Source: Mucilaginibacter sp. OK268 (GTDB lineage: Bacteria > Bacteroidota > Bacteroidia > Sphingobacteriales > Sphingobacteriaceae). Taken from it: DNA of 64,000 nucleotides. The position numbers were made by a program, and so were the translations under genes. Location of the stretch: positions 1 through 64,000 of the forward strand of contig NZ_FNJV01000013.1 of the NCBI RefSeq assembly GCF_900103125.1, in the 5' to 3' direction. Below, piece by piece: positions 26,785-36,384 of the stretch. How positions within the stretch are numbered: the stretch's first letter is position 1; every line of letters begins with the position of its first letter. The notes below the pieces were generated by a model that had not been told where the DNA came from, searched no databases, and worked only from the letters and a program-made list of their open reading frames with translations.

Positions 26785-28577
26785 GATTTGTAGAAGCTAA
26801 AGACAGAAGTCTTGCTAATATATTAAGCGATAACAGGTTTAGGATTGATTCTTTTCAAAGGGAATATCGCTGGCAAAGAAAGCAGATCGAAGCATTAATA
26901 AGCGATCTTGCTACAGCATTTGAAAAGAACTACAAACCAGGCGATACTTTAGAAACTTATGAGGAGTACGGAAGCTATTACATGGGGCCTATTGTATTAT
27001 GTGATGATAAAAAGGAACTTTCAATTGTTGACGGACAACAACGGTTAACCTCTTTTACTCTTCTACTTATCTATTTATTACACGCCCAAAATGATTTGGG
27101 TTTGAAGGAAGAATTAAAAACTGATATTAGAAAGCATCTATTTGTGCGTAGAGGTGCAAAGGACACTTTAATACTGAATGTTGAGTCTAGGGCTAAAGTA
27201 ATTCAACACCTTATCGATAACCCTGACACGATATTTGAAGATGTCGAAGAACTAGAAGAAAACCTTGAAAACTCAGCGAAACCTTCAAAAGATGAATCTA
27301 TTCAAAACATAATTGAAAGATATGAAGACATAACTATTTTATTCCCAGAAGATTTATACGATAACGTTAAGCTCCCTATTTTTATCGAATGGCTTTTGAA
27401 TAATGTTGTTTTAGTTGAGATAAGAGCATTTAGCATGGAAAGTGCGTATACTATTTTTGAGACTATGAATGATAGAGGGTTAAGCCTTAATCCAACCGAA
27501 ATCTTAAAAGGATATCTACTTTCCATGATCGATGATGATACAAAAAGCGAGGAGATGAACGTTTTTTGGAAAGAACGAGTCTTTGATATAAAATCAGCAA
27601 TTGGAACAGATAGCGATTTGGACTTTTTTAGAAATTGGTTGAGAGCTAAGTATGCAGAAACACAACGATCTAAAACAAAGGGATCTGAAAATTTAGATTT
27701 TGAACAAATTGGCACCCAGTTTCATTCTTGGGTTAAGAGTAACACTGCAAGAATATTCTTAAAAAAGTCTGATGATTATTATTATTTTATCAAATCTGAT
27801 TTTGATTTTTATTCTAGTATTTACATTAACTTATATTCTTATAAGAATGAACCTTGCGAGGATTTTGAAAGCCTGTATATTGCCAATTTCTATACCATAG
27901 CAGATTCGTTATCTTATCCCCTTTTCTTATCACCCATTTCCAAAATTGATAGCGAGGAATCGATGAATCAAAAAATCTATACAGTAAATAGGTTTATTGA
28001 TAATTATACTGTTTTTAGAACCTTTCAAAATAAAGCAATTACACAAAGCACAATCAGAAATTACATCTATGATTTAGTCAGGGAAATACGTAATTCCGAA
28101 TTGTCAGAGCTACAATCGATCTTAAAAACAAAACTACTTGAAATAACAGGTAATAACTTGACCGCTTTTGAGCCTTTACAAGTAATGAATAATTGGGGAT
28201 TTTACCATTATTTTTTCGCAAGAATTCTATATTATTTTGCGGATGATGACGTGTCATTTGAAAGTTTACTTAGAAGTAAAAAACAAATTTCCTATATTTT
28301 ATGCTCTATATATTTTTTAGATAACAATGGAGAGCCTGAGGGGGATACCCTCTATTTAAAGAAAATAGACTCTGTAGCAAATTATGTACTAATTAGGCGA
28401 AATCATGCCGAACAATTTAATGGTTTAAACATTTCAAGGCGGCTTAAATTTCTTACCAAACACAACTATCTTCCCGAAATGGTAAATGAAATTGAAATAG
28501 ACGATATAAATACATTTATTGAAAAGAGAGACAAGGTACTAAGGGGATTAGTAAAAGAGATATGGCATATGCAGTAG
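26781..28577 (+). CDS. DUF262 (GmrS/ParB-like) domain protein
   Basis: The 598-residue protein has a clear DUF262 N-terminus: 'FRIDSFQREYRWQRKQIEAL', 'YYMGPIVLCDD' and the signature 'LSIVDGQQRLTSFTLLLIYL'. DUF262 is the nucleotide-using half of GmrSD-type modification-dependent nucleases and appears in many defence loci. The usual C-terminal DUF1524 HNH motif is not obvious, so this may be a nuclease-less partner. Tight coupling to the HEPN-like gene suggests a working pair with the restriction-modification genes. Confidence 0.8.
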   Translation: MRFVEAKDRSLANILSDNRFRIDSFQREYRWQRKQIEALISDLATAFEKNYKPGDTLETYEEYGSYYMGPIVLCDDKKELSIVDGQQRLTSFTLLLIYLLHAQNDLGLKEELKTDIRKHLFVRRGAKDTLILNVESRAKVIQHLIDNPDTIFEDVEELEENLENSAKPSKDESIQNIIERYEDITILFPEDLYDNVKLPIFIEWLLNNVVLVEIRAFSMESAYTIFETMNDRGLSLNPTEILKGYLLSMIDDDTKSEEMNVFWKERVFDIKSAIGTDSDLDFFRNWLRAKYAETQRSKTKGSENLDFEQIGTQFHSWVKSNTARIFLKKSDDYYYFIKSDFDFYSSIYINLYSYKNEPCEDFESLYIANFYTIADSLSYPLFLSPISKIDSEESMNQKIYTVNRFIDNYTVFRTFQNKAITQSTIRNYIYDLVREIRNSELSELQSILKTKLLEITGNNLTAFEPLQVMNNWGFYHYFFARILYYFADDDVSFESLLRSKKQISYILCSIYFLDNNGEPEGDTLYLKKIDSVANYVLIRRNHAEQFNGLNISRRLKFLTKHNYLPEMVNEIEIDDINTFIEKRDKVLRGLVKEIWHMQ

Positions 28578-28695
28578 CATTTTATTTTAAACTATGTATG
28601 TTGAATAGCAAATAACAATGGGGTTCAATATGTAGCTTTAATATTCCAATAATTTACATAAAGAAGTCTTAAAAACTTGACTTACTAAAATTACA

Positions 28696-29604
28696 ATGAA
28701 CCTATACCAATACAATCACAAATCGCTTACTCAGTTAAAGGAAGTGCCTTTTAAATTGGAAAGAGACATTCAACAACTTTTTGAATCCAATCTCCATTCC
28801 ATTATGGGCTTAAAGTTAGTTAAATCGGAGTTCACCATTAAAAACAAACGGATTGATACTTTAGCGTTCGATCCTGAGGCTGGATCTTTTATCATCATCG
28901 AATATAAAAGAGATAAAAACCATAGTGTTGTTGACCAAGGGTTGTCTTATCTTAATTTAATGCTGGAATACAAAGCTGATTTTATAGTCGAGTATAACGA
29001 AAGTCTAAAACAGAATTTAAAAAGAGATGATATAGATTGGAGTCAGACCAAAGTGGCTTTTGTATCTACATCATTTACCGAAAATCAAAAGCAGGCTACA
29101 AACTTTAAGGACCTTGCAATTGAGTTATGGGAAATAAAAATGTATGAGAATGGCGCGGTACTAATTGACAGTATAAAGAAATCGGTAGCAGCACCAAGTA
29201 TAAAACAAATAGCAACACAAAGTGAAACACTCAAGCATGTCGCCAAAGAAATAAAGGTCTATACAGAAGAGGATCATATCAGTAATAAATCCGACGAAGT
29301 AAAAGAGCTTTATGAATCTTTCAAAAATGCTTTACTGAACCTCTCCGACAACATTGAAGTAGTGCCTAAGAAAACTTATATAGCCTTTAAAACCAAAACC
29401 AATATTGTAGATGTCGAACTGCAATCAAACTCTATTAAATTTTGGATTAATTTAAAAAAGGGGCAGTTAAATGACTCTCTAAATTTAATGAGGGATGTAT
29501 CGATGCTTAAAGGCCACAATGGAAATGGAGATTATGAATTAACGATAAGAGATACTGAACATTTAGAATACATTATGAGCCTCGTTAAACAGGCTATCGC
29601 ATAA
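28696..29604 (+). CDS. PD-(D/E)XK nuclease-like protein with DUF5655 domain
   Basis: The N-terminal half contains 'NKRIDTLAFDPEAGSFIIIE' and then 'YKRDKN', with D...ExK spacing typical of PD-(D/E)XK nucleases, followed by the Gln in 'VVDQGLSYLNLML'. The C-terminal 100 residues match DUF5655 ('KKTYIAFKTKTNIVDVEL', 'INLKKGQLND'). Proteins of this layout are found beside restriction-modification and abortive-infection genes. It is 118 bp downstream of the DUF262 gene on the same strand and probably closes the module. Confidence 0.75.
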   Translation: MNLYQYNHKSLTQLKEVPFKLERDIQQLFESNLHSIMGLKLVKSEFTIKNKRIDTLAFDPEAGSFIIIEYKRDKNHSVVDQGLSYLNLMLEYKADFIVEYNESLKQNLKRDDIDWSQTKVAFVSTSFTENQKQATNFKDLAIELWEIKMYENGAVLIDSIKKSVAAPSIKQIATQSETLKHVAKEIKVYTEEDHISNKSDEVKELYESFKNALLNLSDNIEVVPKKTYIAFKTKTNIVDVELQSNSIKFWINLKKGQLNDSLNLMRDVSMLKGHNGNGDYELTIRDTEHLEYIMSLVKQAIA

Positions 29605-29816
29605 GTACCTTTTATGAGGCAAAGTTTATTGTAATAAATCTAAGGGTTTATATATGTCAATAGGAAGGTTGTTAAAGATTTAAGGATCAAAAGCCTGTAA
29701 TTAGTCCACGACAATCACCACAAGGTGTGTTGGACTTATGGCATAAATGCACCCAATACGGCGAGGTAACCATACTTAGCTCGAAACGGCATTCAGTTTT
29801 ACATTATTAAATTATT

Positions 29817-30500
29817 TCAAGCTTTCGCAATTATACCCACTTTTTGGAGCCAATCGTAAGAAGCGAGTACATCGGTCGGAGTGAACCTTTTTTTACCTTC
29901 AGACCAATCATAAAAAAGTTCTAAAAGCGTGTCTTTGTTAATTGAACTCTGTTGGGCCGATAATTCAAGTGTACAAGCGAAGACTGTAGCTGCTAACTCT
30001 GTTTGATCAGTCTTTTGCTTTCGGAATAGTTCTATAATGTATTGGATTTTATCGTCAACGTCCTTAAAATAATTATCGTAATAGTGTTTATAACCTTCCA
30101 TGTTTTCCATTGGCAAGAACTTATACCGCGTATAATTATCGGTAAAGGTTTGTTCGATCGAAAACCAGTTATTTTTTTTGAACTCTTTGCCGACTGAGTG
30201 CATGAATTTGTTATCAAATGGTCCTGCCGCTTGTTTGGTATAACGCTCGGTCAATTCCATCCCAGCCACGTGCTCGCATAAGAATACCAGCTTTTGGAAT
30301 TTTACTTTTCCTAAAGAAGGCTCGGTATGTAACTTGGCAACGATCTCTGCAGCGAGTACAACCCGTTTGAAGTAAATGGGCTTCGCGTTGGCCACATTTT
30401 CCGACTCGTATTTTTCTACTTGTTCCCGCTCATTAAGTTCCTGTATGGAGTTCGGCCTGAGAAGACCTGCCAACATTAGGCCTTTCTCAAAGTCCTCCAT
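29817..30500 (-). CDS. Panacea/DUF4065-like protein, sigma-factor cluster
   Basis: Starting from ATG 30500 the protein has 227 residues. The region 'LGKVKFQKLVFLCEHVAG' followed by 'QAAGPFDNKFMHSVGKEFKK' resembles the Panacea/SocA-like (DUF4065) fold, which often neutralises toxins or acts in protein-turnover control. The similarity is by eye and moderate. The open frame extends to 30566 and overlaps the sigma gene, but the internal ATG 16 bp after the sigma stop is more natural. It is in one operon with the sigma factor. Confidence 0.5.
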   Translation of the reverse strand: MEDFEKGLMLAGLLRPNSIQELNEREQVEKYESENVANAKPIYFKRVVLAAEIVAKLHTEPSLGKVKFQKLVFLCEHVAGMELTERYTKQAAGPFDNKFMHSVGKEFKKNNWFSIEQTFTDNYTRYKFLPMENMEGYKHYYDNYFKDVDDKIQYIIELFRKQKTDQTELAATVFACTLELSAQQSSINKDTLLELFYDWSEGKKRFTPTDVLASYDWLQKVGIIAKA

Positions 30501-30516
30501 TGTATAAGGTGTTTCC

Positions 30517-31143
30517 TCACCCTTGGTTGAACTCGTCGATAGCTTTTTTAATTTTTTGTATGGCACGTTCTCTTATCTTTCTGATTGAACCTGATTTAAC
30601 ATTTAACTCTATTGCTAAGATATCTAAGACATCATCTGGTAGATACTTATGTTGACGCTTATATTCTATATCGGTTAATAATACTTTTTGTTCTTTTGCA
30701 TTCAATTTTTTAAGCATCAAAACCGCCAGATCTTTTTTTCTTTTAAGATCATTAGCGCTTGCGCTCGGTATTTCTGCCGGAATGATATCATCAAAATAAC
30801 TTTTATGATGGATCTCTTTACTTTGACATCGTTTGTGAAAATCATTAAATAAACTTAAAGAGACCCGGTTCAAATATATCAATATGCCCTTTCTTTCATC
30901 AGGGATCTTAACCAGGTCTTTCTTGAAAGACTTATACTTCCTTACACGTTCGAAGGTTTCATGTGCAATTTGCATCCCTGCATGGCTATCGATCTTTCTG
31001 CTTTTGCATACCTTCTCACACTCGGACTGCACATCCGGTAAAAATCGTTTTACGAATTCATTGTACAATAAATGATCATCATCACTTGTGCATAAAGCTT
31101 CAAGTAAATGCGAGTCAGAAAGATTGATAAGTCCAGATTTCAA
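30517..31143 (-). CDS. sigma-70-like RNA polymerase sigma factor on the island
   Basis: The 208-residue protein has a weak sigma region 2 ('QIAHETFERVRKYKSFKKDL') and a clearer region 4 ('LNAKEQKVLLTDIEYK' then 'DVLDILAIELNVKSGSIRKI'). No anti-sigma gene with membrane helices adjoins it. It is transcribed ahead of the Panacea-like gene and divergently from a 304-residue protein of unknown function. It may direct transcription of this small cluster. Confidence 0.65.
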   Translation of the reverse strand: MKSGLINLSDSHLLEALCTSDDDHLLYNEFVKRFLPDVQSECEKVCKSRKIDSHAGMQIAHETFERVRKYKSFKKDLVKIPDERKGILIYLNRVSLSLFNDFHKRCQSKEIHHKSYFDDIIPAEIPSASANDLKRKKDLAVLMLKKLNAKEQKVLLTDIEYKRQHKYLPDDVLDILAIELNVKSGSIRKIRERAIQKIKKAIDEFNQG

Positions 31144-31293
31144 GGGTCTTACTGTAAGTAATTACCGCGAAGCGTGACAAAATCATGATTTGCATATGTC
31201 ACGCTTGAAAGTATTAATGTTAAAAATAGAAATAAAAATAAGGAATTCGGCAGATCGTCAACCTTATACACTTTAATAACATAATAATAGGCT

Positions 31294-32208
31294 ATGAATC
31301 GTGTTTTGAATCCCAGCAAGTACCTTAAAGGAGTAGTAGATGAAGGCAAAACCTTTTACATTGGTTTCGGTGTGCGTTCGTTGACTGAACTAGGTAAAAG
31401 CCACCCCGGGCTTTTTGACCTAATCAATGGACATACAACAACACTGACAGTTACCGGTAAGAAGAGCTCGCTCAGGGAAAACACAAAAGGGAAATATGTG
31501 CGGAAACAGCCAGAGAGCAAAGAGAGTATTTGGAAACACATTCACTATTATAGTAAGCGTTTTGAAAAAGAAATAGATTATAACAGGGAATTCCATATTT
31601 GGGAAAAGGAACTTTTACATCAGTATCATTTAGCGCTTGAAAAAGCTGAAACCCCACAAAAGGAGGTTATACTTCATTTCCCGGCCTTCAAAATGAAGGA
31701 TGATCCTGCCCTTTATATGAAAGCGGGCGCTGCTATGAATATGGCGATAGCTTTAGGCGCATATTTTATGATCTACGATAATATTTTTGAACCGATCGTG
31801 CCGGTTACCAAGATTGAACACAAGAAGATGTTGTCGTCAGGTAATTTGACCGTGGCGCAAAAGTTAGAGCTGGTGGATAAGGAATTCGTAGATCATGACC
31901 GGGAAGGATCATTCCAGGGTAATAGTTATCGTTTCGCCATGCTGAAAGAAATGGAACCTTCCGACGTAACGATAGGCTTAGGTGGCTTTGATGAATACCT
32001 GATGTTTGAATATACGAAAGATGACCTGGTCATTTTCGAAAACCTCAAGACAGGCAATGCTACATTCATTTTTCGACATTCTCTTTTTAAGACGGGAGCT
32101 GAATTGAATAAACAAAACGCAAAAGCCAATCCAGCCTTTCTAAAAAGGATCGTTCATAATAACATTGAAGGCTGGAATAAGCAATTTAGTGCATTTTTTA
32201 AGAGATGA
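31294..32208 (+). CDS. hypothetical protein divergent from the sigma-factor gene
   Basis: The 304-residue soluble protein has no signal peptide, membrane helix or motif I recognise. Its middle part 'DDPALYMKAGAAMNMAIALG' is hydrophobic but too mixed for a membrane segment. The N-terminal 100 residues are basic. It is a complete frame with an ATG, divergent from the sigma/Panacea-like pair with 150 bp between starts, which suggests shared regulation. Confidence 0.65.
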   Translation: MNRVLNPSKYLKGVVDEGKTFYIGFGVRSLTELGKSHPGLFDLINGHTTTLTVTGKKSSLRENTKGKYVRKQPESKESIWKHIHYYSKRFEKEIDYNREFHIWEKELLHQYHLALEKAETPQKEVILHFPAFKMKDDPALYMKAGAAMNMAIALGAYFMIYDNIFEPIVPVTKIEHKKMLSSGNLTVAQKLELVDKEFVDHDREGSFQGNSYRFAMLKEMEPSDVTIGLGGFDEYLMFEYTKDDLVIFENLKTGNATFIFRHSLFKTGAELNKQNAKANPAFLKRIVHNNIEGWNKQFSAFFKR

Positions 32209-32334
32209 AACTTGCAATAATTTACACCTATTCGATAATGTCTTGCTTACCTATCGAAAGATGATAGATTCTTTGAACTGTTCATTAAAGCTATAGTAAA
32301 CATATTGAGAAACAGATAATTTCATATCAAAGCA

Positions 32335-33030
32335 ATGCAAAAAATAGCTATTAAAGAGTTAGTTGATTTTAGACGGAAATCCAATGACAACGCAAAGAAG
32401 AGATTCGCGTACAAACTAAAAAATAGAGTAGCTAAAGAAAAGGCCAAGAACGATGAAGACTCAAAAGGAGGAAATTATTGGGTGACTAGTACAAGTTGTA
32501 TTTATAATGTTTTTAAACATTATAAAAATGATTTTTACGAAATTAAAATTGAAGAGCTTACCAATAAACGAGAAAGTACGGAAGACAAAAAGGTAAGGTC
32601 AATGTTTCAACAAAATATCGATATTCTAAATAACTTCAAAGACTTCAATTTCGACGACATTAGACCAATCAAAATATCAAAATTCGTTACAGTTCAAAAG
32701 GTTCATAAGGTTTTTGCCGTAGATGATTTCCCTTTGTACCTAAATCCTAGCTTATTGTTTTCTCACGAACGAAATGGAAAAACCGAAATAGGCGCAATTT
32801 GGTTAGTACCACAAATTCGTGGCTTCAAAAAAGATGAACTGGGAATGTTTTGTGAGATTCTTCATGATTTCCTGATAAAAAACTATTCAAACGATTATCA
32901 AGTGTCAGACGATCTATGTGTCGCAATTGACACATTTAACGCGCAAAAGGTCGTTTATGAAGAAATGTTAAAAGGAGAAATCCCATTTCTCGTTCGAAAA
33001 ATTTTGGAAGAAATCAAAAATCTAAATTAA
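32335..33030 (+). CDS. hypothetical protein
   Basis: The 231-residue protein is rich in Lys, Asn and Phe, with a basic N-terminal segment 'RRKSNDNAKKRFAYKLKNR' and a more compact C-terminal half containing 'IGAIWLVPQIRGFKKDELG'. I recognise no family. The local A+T-rich composition differs from the integrase gene downstream. The start ATG follows 126 bp of empty sequence. Confidence 0.6.
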   Translation: MQKIAIKELVDFRRKSNDNAKKRFAYKLKNRVAKEKAKNDEDSKGGNYWVTSTSCIYNVFKHYKNDFYEIKIEELTNKRESTEDKKVRSMFQQNIDILNNFKDFNFDDIRPIKISKFVTVQKVHKVFAVDDFPLYLNPSLLFSHERNGKTEIGAIWLVPQIRGFKKDELGMFCEILHDFLIKNYSNDYQVSDDLCVAIDTFNAQKVVYEEMLKGEIPFLVRKILEEIKNLN

Positions 33031-33087
33031 TACAGTGGCAGAAATACCACTTTCGCTTTAATACCGACCTAACATATTCTTATCAGA

Positions 33088-33303
33088 TTATTCCTTGAGC
33101 TTTAGCCCCTTAAATAAGTGGCTTAAAATTTCGGCCGGGTCTGAATCAATTGCCAGGGCGATCAAATATAGCTCGTCTGCTCTTAACCTTGCCGAGGGAT
33201 TCATGGATAGTTCGCTTAATCTTGATTTGCCTATTCCTGTCTTACGGGAAATCTCCGCTTTATTAACGGATTTTTTTGCAAGATAAAGGCCGAACTCTGT
33301 CAT
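33088..33303 (-). CDS. XRE-family helix-turn-helix regulator
   Basis: The 71-residue protein is almost entirely an HTH domain: 'SVNKAEISRKTGIGKSRLSE' is the helix-turn-helix and 'LYLIALAIDSDPAEILSHLF' the third part of the fold. It is divergent from the excisionase-like gene with 74 bp between starts. The gap holds a partly symmetric GTTT-N9-AAAC site (33348-33364) that could be an operator. A role as repressor of island excision is likely but inferred. Confidence 0.75.
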   Translation of the reverse strand: MTEFGLYLAKKSVNKAEISRKTGIGKSRLSELSMNPSARLRADELYLIALAIDSDPAEILSHLFKGLKLKE

Positions 33304-33377
33304 GAATAACGTTTTTCTGGATTATTTTATGAGTTTAATGTACAGATGTTTGGGAAGTCTAAACAATTTCATTTTTT

Positions 33378-33713
33378 ATGTCCTATTTTTCGTTACATTT
33401 GTCCAGTTTTTCTAAACATTTGAATGTGACCCCAGACGATTTATTGACCAAAAAGGACCTTGAGAATTTCAAAAATGAGCTGTTCGAAATCTTAAAACCG
33501 CTCAAGGAAGCGCAAACTCTGCAACAGCAAAAGTGGCTTAGGAGTAAAGACGTGCGAAAGCTTTTAAATATATCTGCCGGAACTTTGCAGAATATGCGGG
33601 TCGCCGGAACCATAAGCCATAATAAAGTCGGTAAGATCTTCTTTTATAAGGCAGAGGATATTGACAAAATGCTTTCCGGGGCTGAAAAAAAAAGCCCGAA
33701 AAAGAAGTTATAA
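33378..33713 (+). CDS. helix-turn-helix excisionase-like protein
   Basis: The 111-residue protein ends in a MerR/excisionase-type domain: 'KWLRSKDVRKLLNISAGTLQ' and 'GTISHNKVGKIFFYKAEDID'. The first 25 residues are poorly typical and a later start is possible. Proteins like this sit directly ahead of tyrosine integrases in Bacteroidota mobile elements and steer excision or transcription. The integrase follows within 30 bp. Confidence 0.75.
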   Translation: MSYFSLHLSSFSKHLNVTPDDLLTKKDLENFKNELFEILKPLKEAQTLQQQKWLRSKDVRKLLNISAGTLQNMRVAGTISHNKVGKIFFYKAEDIDKMLSGAEKKSPKKKL

Positions 33714-33739
33714 CGCCTGCGCAGTCGCAGACATTCAGT

Positions 33740-34972
33740 GTGCTTTTTCTTCTGAAGGCACCCAAAAATAAGCTGAATACTTTATTGCACATCTACATTC
33801 GGCTGAACATTAATGGACAGCGCGAGGAATGGTCAACCGGAAAGAGGTGCCTGCGTGAAGAATGGAACAGTCAGACTAAACGGATCAGGGGAAATAAAGA
33901 GGAGGCCCGTATTACCAATGCCTGGCTGGATGTGCTCTACACAAGAGCTTATTCCTGCAGGCTTGAACTCTACACTTCGGGAAAGCCATTTCAGGCAGTA
34001 CATATTCGTAAGCTGATGCAGGGCGAGGAAATTGATCCGCCAAAAATGCTGTCAGAGGCGTGGAGCTATCATACAAATCAAATAGCTGGGCTACTGGGGA
34101 AGGATTATACTCCCGGAACACTTGCCAAATACAAGATGGTTTATAGGGTTATTAAAAAGTATGTCGCTATGAAAAATAAAGCCGACGATATTCGTTTGGA
34201 CGAGATAGATTATCGGTTTGTACGTGATTTCGAGTACTACCTTAAAACGGACTACGGCGTTAAGATTAATACGGCTATACAGATGGTCAAAAAATTAAGG
34301 ACTGTTATAAAAATAGCGTATGAGATTGGATGGGTAAAACGTGATCCATTCATCGCCTATCGGGTAAGGCATGAAGAAGTGCATCGGGAATATCTGACCA
34401 GCAATGAACTTAATGAGCTTGCAAAAAGGCGGTTCAGGAAGAGACGGCTGAATGTTGTAAGGGATTTATTTCTTTTTAGTTGCTACACTGGTCTTTCCTA
34501 TGCCGATACGGTTAAGCTAAAAAGGGCCGATATATTAAAAGGCGAGGATGGCGGACTTTGGATTCAGACCTACAGGACGAAAAATAACAATCGTGTAAGA
34601 GTTCCCCTATTGAGCCCGGCGTTGCGTCTTGTTGAACACTATAAAGATTATCCGCGAATTCTGGATGAAGATTTTATCCTGCCTAAAATAAGTAATCAAA
34701 AGGCTAATGCCTACCTCAAAGATATAACCAGCATGATGGGCTGGACAAAACGGCTGACTTTTCATTGCGCCCGTCACACTTTTGCAACTACCGTAACACT
34801 TACCAACGGGGTTCCGATTGAAACTGTAGGACAAATGCTTGGGCATAAAAGTATTAATACGACCCAATTATATGCACGCATAACCGATACCAAGGTCAGC
34901 AGAGACATGAAGCCACTAAAGAAAAAATATGTTGGCCAGGAGCTCTTTCTAACGGAAGAGGAAACCGATTGA
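33740..34972 (+). CDS. tyrosine recombinase (Bacteroidota phage-integrase type)
   Basis: The 410-residue protein has an N-terminal arm-binding domain ('LHIYIRLNINGQREEWSTGK'), a SAM-like core-binding domain ('YTPGTLAKYKMVYRVIKKYV') and a catalytic domain with 'FSCYTGLSYADTVKLK', 'FHCARHTFATT' (HxxR) and the nucleophile in 'GHKSINTTQLYARI'. The start is uncertain: GTG 33740 is used here, but the frame is open further upstream ('ITPAQSQTFSV'). It belongs to a different recombinase subfamily from the two near attR and may be a second element's integrase. Confidence 0.88.
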   Translation: MLFLLKAPKNKLNTLLHIYIRLNINGQREEWSTGKRCLREEWNSQTKRIRGNKEEARITNAWLDVLYTRAYSCRLELYTSGKPFQAVHIRKLMQGEEIDPPKMLSEAWSYHTNQIAGLLGKDYTPGTLAKYKMVYRVIKKYVAMKNKADDIRLDEIDYRFVRDFEYYLKTDYGVKINTAIQMVKKLRTVIKIAYEIGWVKRDPFIAYRVRHEEVHREYLTSNELNELAKRRFRKRRLNVVRDLFLFSCYTGLSYADTVKLKRADILKGEDGGLWIQTYRTKNNNRVRVPLLSPALRLVEHYKDYPRILDEDFILPKISNQKANAYLKDITSMMGWTKRLTFHCARHTFATTVTLTNGVPIETVGQMLGHKSINTTQLYARITDTKVSRDMKPLKKKYVGQELFLTEEETD

Positions 34973-35031
34973 AATTTATCATACCGATTGTTTCTCCTCT
35001 TCCGCAAAGCTATTGATGGTTAAAATAGCAT

Positions 35032-36288
35032 TTACAATAATGCTTTATTTATTGCTTCGGTAACAACGCTACCATCTATATCGTCGAGATACGTTTGAGT
35101 CTGTAATTGGGTTTCATGCCCTAAAGCCTCCTGAATAATCCTGATGCCGACGTTCGCTTCATTTAGATGACTTGCAAAACCGTGCCTTAGAGAATTTGAA
35201 GTGAACTGGATCTCCCATCCGACAGTATTGGCGATAACTTTGGCATCTTCATTAAAATCTTTTAAGGCTGATTTAATACGGGTATGGATCTTTCTTGCGG
35301 TATCATGTGTTTGGAAGATAAATGGAAAGATATATCCTGCATCAGATTGAACAGGGTAGGTTAGAAATGTATTTACGATCTTGATCGCTTTGGGATGCAT
35401 TTCAAAGTTATAATCCCTTTTGTTTTTTGAACGTTTATAGATCAGGCCGTTGTTTTGAATGTTGCCGGATTTCAGTTTTAACATATCATTGAAATTGATA
35501 CCTCTGGCATAATACATAAACTGTAATAACAGATGTGATCTGTATTCCCGGCTGTCTTCCGGAAAACTTAGTTTTAATATGCTTTGGAAATAACTGGATT
35601 TGATAGATCGCTTCTTGGTGCGAATCCTTTTATAGACCTTAAATTTTATGTATTTTTTGGGATGGTACTCTTTGGTTACGATCTCGTCCGCAATAGCAAG
35701 GTTCCAAACCCGGTAAAGCGTCCTCAGATAAATACTTTTAGTAGACTCGGATTTCTTTGAGAGATGTCGTTCATAGGCTTCATGATGTGCTTTGGTAAAT
35801 TCTACGAACATGCAATCCTTATTGTTGAGCAATTTCTGAATACTAACCTTGCAGTTCCGGAAGATATCCGCATACCCATGATTCTCTGATTCTTCGTATT
35901 GATCAACGATCGTTTGAATATAAGCCAGGATCTTATTGGGCTTATTGACCTTTGTAAAGCTTTGGCCGCTATCCGTAACTGCTGCTTTGATTTGCTTAGG
36001 GGTCAAGTATCTGCCGGCCCTTTCTGCCAACTTTATTTCAAACTGAATATCATCTATAATTTTATCAATCCTGACAGCAAGTTCCTTATATTTTGGATGT
36101 GTTAATCGCGGATAATTATTTTTATTATCCCATTCTTTGAGTGAACTGCTAAAACTAATTGAAATGTAGGTATTAGCCCGGGCTTGTGTCATTCTTATCC
36201 TGACGCCATATTCTCCCTCAACGAGGTTTTTCCTTCCTTTTGTAATTCTTCTATAAGTCCAGAGGACTGGTTTGATAAAAATTTCCAT
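35032..36288 (-). CDS. tyrosine recombinase, inner copy of a tandem pair
   Basis: The 418-residue protein begins 'MEIFIKPVLWTYRRI', aligned with the start of its neighbour, so I prefer ATG 36288 over the upstream one at 36336. The catalytic domain shows 'QFMYYARGINFNDMLKLK', 'TSNSLRHGFASHL' and the tyrosine in 'GHETQLQTQTYLDDI'. An Asn stands where most integrases have the first His of HxxR. It is clearly a paralogue of the protein at 36385, and both are transcribed away from attR. Confidence 0.88.
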   Translation of the reverse strand: MEIFIKPVLWTYRRITKGRKNLVEGEYGVRIRMTQARANTYISISFSSSLKEWDNKNNYPRLTHPKYKELAVRIDKIIDDIQFEIKLAERAGRYLTPKQIKAAVTDSGQSFTKVNKPNKILAYIQTIVDQYEESENHGYADIFRNCKVSIQKLLNNKDCMFVEFTKAHHEAYERHLSKKSESTKSIYLRTLYRVWNLAIADEIVTKEYHPKKYIKFKVYKRIRTKKRSIKSSYFQSILKLSFPEDSREYRSHLLLQFMYYARGINFNDMLKLKSGNIQNNGLIYKRSKNKRDYNFEMHPKAIKIVNTFLTYPVQSDAGYIFPFIFQTHDTARKIHTRIKSALKDFNEDAKVIANTVGWEIQFTSNSLRHGFASHLNEANVGIRIIQEALGHETQLQTQTYLDDIDGSVVTEAINKALL

Positions 36289-36384
36289 AAATCTATTATT
36301 TGCCCCTAAGTAAACCCAGGAGCAAATAATAGACAAGGTTTGTACGTAACCGACAGCTCACAACCCTGTCAACCAGCCTTAAAA

